This document shows, in pieces, positions 45,431 to 57,400 of a stretch of 64,000 bases of DNA. The stretch lies in NCBI RefSeq assembly GCF_037392515.1, contig NC_090285.1, positions 7,570,501 to 7,634,500 of the forward strand. The letters are read 5' to 3'. The notes beneath the pieces are model-generated. The model ran no database searches. It had not been told where the DNA came from and saw nothing but the letters and a program-made list of their open reading frames with translations. The translations under genes were made by a program, and so were the position numbers. Position 1 is the stretch's first letter. Every line of letters begins with the position of its first letter. Source of the stretch: Haliotis asinina (lineage: Eukaryota; Mollusca; Gastropoda; Lepetellida; Haliotidae).

Positions 45431-48400
45431 ATGACGGATTATAAAGAAGAACAGAAGAATGAAATCGAAGCATTAGAAGCAATCTACCCAGAAGAACTTA
45501 CAAGTGTGTGAAAGATCGTTATTTGTTCTGACGTAGATTACCTGCAGAAGATAGATCTACTGATGCTACCGGCGAAGTACCTCAAACACCTGTAGTCTCT
45601 CCCTCTGAGGGTTTCTCTTGCCAATACACATTCGATCTTTTAATTTTACTTGTCTTAACATCACATGCCATGATCAGCAGTGTTCTTTTTCCATGACATT
45701 AAATTGTTTGAGTGGCATCATGAATTAATACAGTGACAACATCTGAGATTGTGACGACACTGAACCAGGTTAGACTTGAGCAACCTGTTGCAAAGTACTG
45801 GACGCTGTCATGGTTTTTGCATGTCATTGTATCCCAGTTCACCTGCATAGCTCGATGCAGAATGTGTAAATCACAGCTAACCATGATAGCATATTAGCGA
45901 ACCCCATAAATGGAAAACATATCCCAATGTTAAGGGTTTTCAATGATATAAGACATTTTTGTAATTTTTTGTCTTTCATATCATTTTAAGATTTGATTTT
46001 GCCAACCTTGAGTGATTAAGGTATATTCATCTATTTCACACTAAAGTATCATGTGTTACCAATAAAAATAGCGTTGATGACATTGTATTGGCGAAACTGT
46101 AGCCAGTTGCCACATCCAGGTATTTTGTATGTGTTTTCCATGCTGAGTCATACTTTTCCCACCACACTGCGAGAGAGATTGTTTTGATCACATGGCTTCC
46201 TGTTTCATACATGACCTGACACTAGCAGATGACTGACCTTGCTGAATTTCACTCGCTATTTTTTTTTAATACAGGCAGTTGATTTTGTATCTGAAGTGGT
46301 ATTAACGATCTTGGGTAAATAGTATTGATGTTTATTTGCTCTTTACATAGCTTAACTTCCAGATTTCAATTGTCAATAAAACATCTCATGACAGGAACTG
46401 GGCATCCGCCCTAGTAGTATATACAATGACAGTTCTGGACCACTTTCAAGAAAAGTCTCTACAAAGCCTTATTTACTAAATAAGGCTTTGGTTGGGCCCT
46501 TAGTTCTTGCTACTATTACCCCTACTACTTAACGTGTGTTGGAGGTAACACTGTGCCGTACGGTACGATCAATAATTCTTCTCTTACAAACCCCCTACCC
46601 GGCCCATCCCTCAAGTAGTACAAGTTAGGTTCGTCGGCTTTTATATCCACTTTATCTATGTTGTAAGTTTTGACTGACCATATAGGATCGGTGGCCCGCT
46701 TACGGCTATCACCCTCGTGTTCCCCCGGCTGGTATAGATACCTCACTAGGGCCCTATCTGGTATCTGTTTCTCCTTCCCACGCAATGGAGCGGCCGACTC
46801 TGCAACTATTGATTTTAGTTTGATAGCGTCTGCCGGTTTCTTACCGGTGAGACGGGTGACTTCATGGTTGATTGCCGACACCACCTTGGGTAACCTCGTG
46901 ACCCATTCAGTCGATCGTTTTCCAGGGGTGGCCATCTCCCTAGCATACTGATAGCCGAACAAGCGCTCAGCCAAAGTCCTATTAAATCTCTCAACTATGG
47001 CTTGGCTGCGATGGGCTCCGGCCGTGCCACGCCTGACCTTTGTATCGTGTTTGGCTAGCAGTTGTGACACGGCACCCATGAACTCCCGTCCGGGGTCAAC
47101 TTGCAGCTCTGTTGGCCACGTCAGCGGACTGCGTTTGTATATGCGTTCGAATCCTCTGGCTACCTGGGCCGAATCTTTCGTGGTCAAGGGTTCGGCTTCC
47201 TTGTAACGACTGGCTACGTCCACTACGGTTAAGGCATACTTGTACCTCTTGTCGTGGGGTAGGAACAGTAGGTCTGCCTGGTGAACGCTATTAGGTATGT
47301 TAATACCGAACCTCCTCCTAGGCACGTAGCGTGGTGCCGGCAAATAGATCTGCCACAGGGCTTGTTTTTCAAGCCACGCTTTGGCTTCCTCCGGGGGTAC
47401 TCGCGCTATTTTAGCTAGCTTATCTACTGCGCTAGCTCCTTTCCAGTACCCACGCGGGCTGTAGTAAATAGCCTCAAATTTTTTCATGTCCATACGCGTA
47501 TGTGTTTATCCCATCAATAGCTATCCAACGTTTAGTGTCCATAGGCGACAGGGACGTCTTGTTTATAGTCAGTCCGTATATCTTATGTCCATCACTTCTA
47601 AGTGTGTTCATTTTATGTCTAAAGGTACGGGTCTTGAACAGGGCTTCCTTGAATCTGGCGTGTTTGATGTGTTGTTTCACCACATACTTCTTAACCCCCT
47701 TAGCCTTCCGGATCTCACTATTGTCGGCTTTCAGTATGGAGTACATCTTAGGTCTCAAACCTATGTACTCGGCTATGGGCGTGCCAGCACACTCGTCCTT
47801 CATCTTACCTAGGACCTTTTTATTTACCGTACTGTGTATGGCATGGGTCTTAGGGTAGTCGCTGGTGTCGTATAAATCGAGGTGTTTTTTCATGTCCTCG
47901 TACACGTCCTCGGTTCGAATCTCCATCAGCAGGGAATCCGTGTCAGTGTACAGCACTTCACACCTGTCACCGTACTGTTTCTTTAGCTCATTGTAGTAAA
48001 AGTCGTACATCAGGTGTTTGGATAAATCGAGGATGCTCATCCCCACGTAAACAGGTCGGTTGAATTTTATGTGACTTTTCTTCATGTGTAGGGCAACCAG
48101 GTTGTCTGTGAATATCTTACTACGGTTGAATGCCGGACTGGCTATCAATCTCCTGAGCTTGTCTTCCTCACTCGACCGAACCAGCTTCACGGTCACACGT
48201 TTCCTCAGGTTCTCCATAGTCTTACCAAACACCGAGTTGTTCATGAGTTTGTAGAGATTTTTCTCAAAATCACTGGTGGCTTTTTTTCGTAGGTCTGTGT
48301 TCATTCTGATGTAGGGCTCCATCCATGGGCTCTGGTCGAACATGAGCACCCTGTGTATTTTGGTCAGCCTCATACCCAACGACAGGTACAGCTGTAGGTT

Positions 48401-51400
48401 GCGATAGTGAACGATGTACTTGGTCTTATTCATTAAGTTAGGCACGAGTTTTTCAACGTCTGTCACACGCCCACCTAACAAGTTATGTTGGTACTCAGAC
48501 ATCCAGTCTGGGTTAACCCTCATACGTTCGGGGGCCAGGGGGTAGCTGTTGTGTGATGTGTGTAATTCCTTGGTATACTCTGTCAACCTCGAGGATATAC
48601 CCTTTGTTCGAATCTGGTGCAACCCCCATAACATCAACGTGGGGTACCCATTCGAATCCCCCTGTAGGTAGATACTGGCTCATGGCCCAGCCGTACAGGT
48701 TGTTTGCGTCGAGGTAGAGAATGTGATTGGTTGGCTTGTTAGGATCGTAACCTTTCACGTATTGATTATTTGCTTTCGCGTATCGTTTGGATGCCATGGA
48801 AATCCCACCTCGCAAGCCTTTCTCAATGAATAGGTGCATGTCGTAATCTGTGAGCAATTCCAAATTAACTCCGGTCTTTTTAAGCAAGGCGTCCCACGAC
48901 AGACCTGGGCTGGTGTAATACCATGCGGGGTCGAGTTTATACTGCTTGAAACACGTCCGCCTAAACGTTTCAAACACGTCGGCTAACAGCAGTACATCTG
49001 TCCTCAAGTACAGGTCGTGATAATCACCCAGGTTCTTACAACCCAGTTTATTCCATACGTTAATCGCGTGCGAGTAATCATCTCGTGAGACGGACGCCTC
49101 ATTCAGCTTGCTATAAAAGCAGTCAATAGGGGGTAGTCTGGTCTCGGTGAACTTGGCCCAACTATCCATGTACTCATAGGGGTACACACCCTTCCTCATA
49201 AGCAGGGGTCTAGTCTCGGCGTCTGTGTATCGATCGGTGATAGGGAAGGTATTGTTGGCCTTGACCAGACTGTCGAGTGACGACAGGAGGAACTGAAACG
49301 AGTCAATGAACCTAAGTCCATTTAAGCTGAAGGAGATGTATCTCTCCATGTTGTTGGGGATGCACGTTATATTACCATCGATTTTCGCGATGGCCTGCAT
49401 GATCAAGTGTGAGTCGTACCCTCTCAAGTTGTGAAAGACAACGGGGATGTTTATTGTCTTAGGGTTGATTTTAAGCTTGAGGTTGCACGCGTTGTGAGCG
49501 GCGCCTCTATACTTACCAGTTATGTGGCAGTGATCTCTCACCGAATCACCGTTAAGTGGTGAGTCACACACGTGACAGTTAGTGCTACTAGCGTGGGCTA
49601 GTCTGTCGACTCGGGTCAGACGGAGCGATTTTATACAATGCATTCCTAATAATTTTTTCTTCCTCCTGCAAACACTTTAGAAACCTTTCAGCCGCGTCAG
49701 GCCCCCTATACACTACCGGAGCTTTCGTTTCCCCGTCACAACGGACGACAATGTATCCAAACGAACAGGCTTTATGCTCTTGTGTCTTGTGGGTGAAGCT
49801 ACCACTGGGGGAATCCCCACCCACAACCAAGGCTTCGAAGTCGGCGTATATGATATAAGGCACAGACATTTGGTTCTTGTGGTTACTGAATTTTAGGATA
49901 TTATCACCTTCCTTAGGCATGTCGACTCGTATGGCCGTCTGCCCCACACCTTGACAATCATCCCGGTGGGATTCTAATAAATCAGCTCGACTGAAACCGT
50001 GTAGGCATCGTACACAAAAGTGTTTTTCCCCATCGTGTTTCGACTGGTCGTGCAACAACCGGCTGAGATGTTTTATCCACGTGTAGTGATACTTTTCACC
50101 TCGTTGGATCATGAATATATTGATAACTTGGCGATCCTTCACCGGGCTGACCCTGTGTACTATTGTTGTGTTACCTTCGTGCCCAAAGACATTTATAGCC
50201 AGATTATTCTGTTTTTCTACTTTAGTGATCTGGGATATGGGGGTGGGTTCATCTATACCATCCCAGTTGAGCCCATCGTCTTGGGGATAGCTAGAAAGCC
50301 TATCTGAATGAGTGCCAGCTGGAAATAAGGCTGACCTGATAGCTAACCTCAGGCAATCGTTTCCTCTATTCTTAACGTTTACTATGGCATGTTTGTTCCT
50401 ATAGTAGGGAGGCAAGGCTAGGTATGACCCGCCTCTGAACGGCACGTAGTTAGCTATGTCTAGATAGACATTATCGATTTTATCTACAGCCCACCCGGAC
50501 CCCAAGTGTGTGTAGCGTTCTAGGTATTCTCGTATCTGCTGAAAACTGGTATCGATTGATGTATCAATGGTCTCTGTATGTGTGACGACCTCTTGTTGAC
50601 CTCGGAAGTAAGGCTGAACATATTCAGTGGTACTCCCAACCTGCTTATCGAGCGACATTTTCACTGTGATCTGAAACTTGATACTTCCTAGGTTATTTAG
50701 TTCCTGGTTGACCTTATCAGCTACCAGAGGCTTGATATCTGTAATGTCGATGTTTCTATCAACGTGCATGCGCCAACCTCTCAAATAGTTGCCTACAGCG
50801 CGCTCAGTGCGCACGAACTGCAGGTCAATAGCTCTATTCTGTCGTAATAATTCTACAAGCTGTGGTTTTCTCATACGGGAATACCCAGCTAAACCCAAAT
50901 CGTGTGCCTCGGCTTTCAGTTGTTTTACAGTGGGACGTGCTACGGGGGCATGTGATAACAATGCGGTTAACCCGGCTCTCCCCAGGTTTGAATAACCCGT
51001 GTATCCAAGCTGTTTTGCTTGAGCTTTTAATTGTTTTACTGAAGGAGGGGCTTCTAAACCTAGTAATCTCAACAATGCTGACTTCCGCATTCGAGAATAC
51101 CCGATCACACCTCTCTGTTTTGCGACCCGCTTCAGCCCGCGTACAGTAGTCATAGTGTTTACACCTAAGAGAACCAATGTCTAATTGGTTCACAGTAAAG
51201 GGAGATAACCCTTAAGTGGCTGTTTCACGCACTGGAGTCTATCTTGAGCAGTCGCCTACGTTCTTTTATGTAGCCTTTTTTATTCTCGTAGATGAGTTGA
51301 TGTCTGACTACGTTCGCTCCGTGAGCTTTACATAGACAGTAGTGTCCTTTAACCCCGATACCACACACAGAACACGTGTAGTTAGGACTTCCCATATGGA

Positions 51401-54400
51401 AACAACAGAACCCCTGATTCCTGCATTTCCTACCACAGGCCTCGGTCTTCCCCATAAGTATGTATTCGCATCGGTATGGAGCGGGTCTCATGTTTACTTA
51501 TATAGGTATTTTAATTTAATTGCTTCGCAACCAACGCAATAGCTGCTATACCCAACACTATGAAGCCCAGTTCACGATTCATTTGTCCCTTGGATGGTGT
51601 GTAGTACTGAGCGAGTGTGGGTTTATTGAGCGGTTCCAATTGTTTACCAGTTAATAGGTAGTATTCTTTCATTGCTTCATCGACATCGTTGAATGTTTGA
51701 ACGGCATGGTTTTCACGCTGGAGTTGTTCATTAATAAAATCGATCCTCTGGAGGCGTTTTTTAGCGTACTCAGCCTGTGCCCTTTGTAATTTCTCAGTAG
51801 CGAGATCGTGCCGCTTCCTTTCTTCCTGTATTTCAGCCGCGTGATCATCTCGTAGTTTCGAGAAGAGGAAATTACTCCCGGAAAATGCCAGGGCATTCAC
51901 TAACGCCCCACCGACCATCATAGCTATCGTGGCCATCCCTATATTTATTTCATTATATTATCAGGTATTATTCCTTGTTTTACTAGGATGTCTTTTGTGG
52001 CCATCGCCATACCAAGGTTCATTATGAGCATACCCATATCCTGCAGGTTGAAATCTAGCTTGATAGTTGGTTGTTTAAGCACCATTTTAGTCAACCGAGC
52101 GTACCCTACGGCTAGACTGGCGACCACTGTGGCGTGGTATGCGTCGTTGACGAACGTTTTCCCCTCAGACATTATGTATATGATATAAAATATTAAAATT
52201 ATAACATGATATGCGGGTCAATAGTGGGGGTGGGGGGCTCACTGTTGGGTGGGGGCTCACTGTGGGAGGGTACCCCCACGTATAACCACGAGATAGCCAA
52301 GGCAGCAGTTACGCCTACAGCCAACAACAGTCGGGGGTTGGTCACTTTATGTTGGTTACACCACCGTTTTTTACCGGCAGCTATTCTCTTAGGATTCTTC
52401 TGTCTGGTTACTGTTGGGGTCACTTCCCCCACTGATTCCCTGGTCTCCTGTGAAGGAGTCACTTCCATCACTGTTGGGGGTACCTCCACTGGGGTTTCCT
52501 GTGCAGCATCCATCTATACTATTATTATTATTTTTTCTCTCAAATTGACAATGTTTTGCCGTGATAATCGCCGCTGTCACTGGAGCCAACAACATACCAT
52601 ATTTGTGGTACAGCCCGCAGCTGATAGAACTCACGGCGTGTTCGATAAAAGGGTCTTTCTCGAGGTCCTCCCACAGGTAAAGTCGGCGCTCTGGTGGAAT
52701 GGGAAGGAAGTGTGATATAATACCGGTGTATATCTGGGTCATAGCCGATCCTATTGTTTTTGTCATTTCTGCTCCGAGCCGGGACTCGTATCTAGCGTAC
52801 AGCTTATCGATTTCTTCGGCTGACATTTTGTGAATTTTATCAGGAGTGTAGTCTCCAAAGTAATGTTTGGCTTTGCCGCCAACAGCCAACGCCACCAGTT
52901 TCTCTCGCTTATCATCAGTGGGGCCTGCCGGCGGCGTGGGGGAGACCCCCAACTGTTCGAGCAATTCCTCACACTCCATCTTATAATATAACAAGTAAGA
53001 TTTAGTTTTAACTATATAATACCCGATGCAGACAAAACACAGAGAAATGAAAGTTAAGTTGCATACAACAAACACTTCAAATATCATAGCTATGCTTAGC
53101 TTTGCTTAGCTTTGCTTAGCTTTAGCTTAGCTTTGCTTAGCATACTATAGATGCTACTGGTTGGTCGGTCTTTAGCACGAGTTTAGCGTGTTTAGTTTCA
53201 GCGAGCTGTTTCTTCACCCGTTCCCGTTCTAATTTGCTCATCACATCGTTCTCTCTCAAACACTCCTCGAACGAATCCCTGTCCTTGCAGTGAAATAAGG
53301 CCACCCATCGCGTCTGCTCCCTGAGGTCTTTCAACACCGAGTTGAACTTCTGCGTTAGCACCCAGACGCTGTGATTTGCATGCCGGCCGGAGAAGGCCAG
53401 GTACGATAGCATGTCTCTCTTTTTTGTTATCTCGCGATTAGCGCTGCAGTCGTCCAGTATAAACAGCGTCGGTTCCCCTTTAAATTTCTCGTGAAGAGCT
53501 TTCAACCAGTCCTGCAGGCGTGTTCCAGGGTCGATTTTGTGTACGTCCGGGTCCGTCATCACCCAAGGTCGCGCGTACGTTTTATTCATGCTCAGAGTAG
53601 GGCACATGATAACGATGTTATCGAACACATCCTTGTAGTAACCCTCCAACATATCCAACACGAAAACGGTCTTCCCACAGCCAGTCTGCCCGCACACTAT
53701 GGCGCAGTGTGGGTCAGTGGGTAGTTGTGGGTACCCCTGGGGGTCTCCCCCACTAGTAGATGGCTTGCACGAATCTCCCATTGTCTATATTAAGTTGCGC
53801 GTCCATAATAACGTACAGATATAATTTCAACTTACCAGCGGGTTGAGCCTTCTTAGTAATCTGGATGGTTATCCCTTCGCTGCCGTTATCTATACGGCGC
53901 CCGCTACCATGCAGTTTATCATCATCCGTGGATCGCATGTCCAACCATAGGGCGTACTTGGTGGTCAGGTATTCACCGATCTGCACGGAGCCTAAGTCCA
54001 GGTCCTTTGTTATATAATGTTGGGTCCCCCCAACTGTCACTGGTAGCTTTTTTATCTCATCCCACTGCTGGTGTGGTCTCATACCATGACTGAACAGCTG
54101 GTTGGGCACGCCCTCGATGGTCACTTCCACCTTTTCAATCTCGGGGTTGAAAAACTTCTCGCTGTCCCTCCGGAATGGCTCGTAATCCTCCACGGGGACA
54201 ACCAGGATACCTTTCATCGATCGCGCAGGCACGTTCAGGTTGATATTCCACACAGTGTCGCTCTTATCTCGCACGACTGATCTATGCCTCAGTACGCGAT
54301 CGTACAGGATAGCCATCTTCCCAGAGTACTGACTTCGAACCTGCCTGGCCAGCTCCGGGCTAGTGACCATGTCGAACTCCAGAGAGATGTTGTCTATGGC

Positions 54401-57400
54401 ATAACTGGCCTCATCACCGATCGGCGTACGCACTACTTTGCTATAGTCGTTAAACGTGAGCTCGTATTCGAGCCTATCACCCAGCGCGGCCTGGTAAAAC
54501 GGCGCGTGTCCCGTGAGCAACTCGAAGTCGAGCGGCACGCAGAATCGATTCCCGTATGCTCGAGCGATGGCCTTTTCACCGTCCGATAGCTTGTCTAGCT
54601 GGTCTGGCGTGAAGGCATACCCTATGCGCGACCGGGTTGATTTACTGATACCCTGGTACACATCATTGACTCGTTCTCCCTCGCTTTTCCAGAGATCCCC
54701 GTAGCAGTGAAACACGTCGCTGTCGTCGATACTCAGCACCTCGTTACCGCTGATCTTGACTGTCGTTTTCTTGATGATAGCTCGACCCACGTTCCGCACT
54801 AGCTCGCGTTTGTCGTTGTCGGAGGTCAACGTGATATTGAACGCCAGTCGAACAGTGCCTGGTACAATGAGGTCATTCTCACCAAGGTTTGGAAATCTAA
54901 CCAGCAGAGTTTGATTCTGGTCTATCTTGCTGGGATTGTTGGTGATGGTCACCGACTGGCGCACGGCTCTGGCTCCTAATGGCTCTCTCAATCTTCTGAA
55001 AGGATCTAATTTTCTGCCGTACATTGTTATATAAATGAAATATATTTTTAATACTAATGGATGAAGACATAGATATGACGGAGATGTCGGGCGATAGTGC
55101 CCAGGCATTCGATGATGACCAGGAGACCTCATTCTCGCAAGGTGACGAGCTCCTTAAGGGCGCCGTCGACGATTATTACAACGCAGTTGAAAATAAATCC
55201 AAACTCAAGCCGTTGGGAAGGAACTATTCCAGGTTTACCCTCAGCAATGGCACGCTGCGTTTGAAGTCTCGCCCGGAGATCGATCTCATGAATAAACGCA
55301 CTAGAGAACCGCTTGCCTTATCAACATTGGGCAGTAAACATGGGAATGACTTTATCCGCGATGAACTAGGCTTCATAGATTACGGTGGCGCGCGACCTAA
55401 GCAGTATCCTCCGAAGTTAGTTCAAGGTCTGGAAGGTATCAGGGACGCCATATCAGATCAAAACATGACTTATGATATTAAAAAAGTGTTGGCCGACTAC
55501 GAGAACAAACCCTTCCCGGGGCTCGAATTTACCGTTCGGGAACTGCGGGGGTTGGATCTGACGATGCAAACCATTCGCGGACATCTCGCGAAAAGCACGG
55601 CCAAAATGAGTGAGATAGACGACACCATCGCCTATGAAAAGAAAAAACTCGGTGAAACTGATGACGAGGCTCTGAAAGCCCACATCGAGAAACAAATACG
55701 TAATTTGGAAGAGGAAAGGCAGACCTGGCTGGAGACAGCATCCTCCTTCAAAGAAAAGCTTCGATCCCAGGTCAACCGTATACGGGAAACCATCAATCAA
55801 GTCCTCTACCGAGACACCACGTTAGCAGACAGGATTCGGATATTGTTCCGGGAGCAAGGGATCACCATCGCCAGCATTCTGACTGCATTGGGTTTCATCA
55901 TATCAACCCTGGTGGTGTCACTGGTGGGAGGAACCCCCACACCCCCCACACCTGGCGGCGGGGGAACTCCCACAGGCGGTGGTGTTAAAGACTGGATAAA
56001 AAAACTCGGGGAAGGCCTAGCTAAACTGGCTGGTAAAGCCGCCGAAGCCCTTCCCGGCATCCTGGGTAGCATCGTCTCGTGGTTGTTGGGCGCTCTGGCT
56101 AAAACTGCCATGTGGCTCAGTCAAAACATGTGGGCAGCCATCGTCGCCGTGGCGGGTCTGGTGTACGTAGCGGCTAAGAAATCTTTAACCAAATAAGTCC
56201 CAAAGTTACCCCACCAACCACTAGGGCCGTTTTATTATCAATATGCTGCTGATAGGGGGGTACCCCCACATGTATATGGGGGTGTGTGGGGGGCACATGA
56301 ACTTTAGACTCCGGGGGCGGCGCCACTATACCCGTTTCACGTGGTGGGATGTGTGGGATATAGGGGGTGTTAATATCGGGGTTGATACCCAACTTTTGAT
56401 CCGCCGTGGCTATGACTATTTTGTTGTTATAACCCACCACTTTTTTTACTCTCAGTTGCATATCACTCGGAGCCATGTACAGCCCCACGCCAAACACGTA
56501 ATTGACTTTCGATCTGGCGTATTCTAACACGTTTTGGTAACGGTCGATGGCCCTCGGGAGATCAACTGGAGAATTGATAGCATCCTCAACGTTGGAAACG
56601 AATTGTGTCTGAGCGTCGTAAGCAGTTCCCTTACCGAGGATGTTGGAACGCGTCATCGACTGCGCACCCAACAGCGCCCACACGTACGTTCGAATCGAGT
56701 CGTTCAAGCGTATTGTACCAGCACGAGTGAATCCTTTCGATGTTTTTGAGATCATTTTAGTCCAGGCTGTGGCTGCATCATGATTGGTTTGCTTTATACA
56801 GCTGACATGGATCTTTTCATTCGTTGTGGGGCCTGTAAATGTATGACGGTTTGGGTTGTATGAACCATCTTTAGAACCGGCATAATATGTTCCGGACCTG
56901 TAGAAGTACACGAGAACTATACCGAGACCATGGTTCACACCAGGAAGGCGAAAGTCTTTATTCGTTGGAATCTCAAACTCCCCACAAACACGTTCATAAG
57001 CGCGTCTATCATAGGGGTTATTCGTCATACTCCACGCTTTATCTTGGGGAAGAGGAGCACTTATTTCCTTCAATATTCGTCTCGTTTGATAATAAATATG
57101 AAACAAAATAACCGCCTTACTCAGTTCGTCTATACCGTAGTCTGGTGTCACACCCGACCCTGTCGTCGCACACCACACAGCAAAGTTGAGTTGGTTCTGC
57201 CAAAACTGCATTGGGTTTTGATTCCAGTTTACCACCGCCTGCGCGTTATTAACGGACACGATATAGTTTTCAAAGATATTAATAAAGGTTGTTTTAAACC
57301 CCGTACCATCTGCATTCACCACGATTTTCAAGTGTGCTAAATCCATATTATAATATATAAATTATATATTATAATATGTACATAACACTTCCAGGAATAA

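Noticed and set aside
46670-47294. Plus-strand frames opposite the integrase
   Set aside because: They are antisense shadows of a conserved gene and show no motif.
52977-53087. Hydrophobic N-terminal extension of the 196-residue Polinton protein
   Set aside because: It lies upstream of a promoter-like AT block and a Met that fits the family; the extension is probably untranslated.
55025-55132. N-terminal extension of the major capsid frame
   Set aside because: It overlaps the divergent gene and lacks family similarity; MYGRKLDPF is the expected start.
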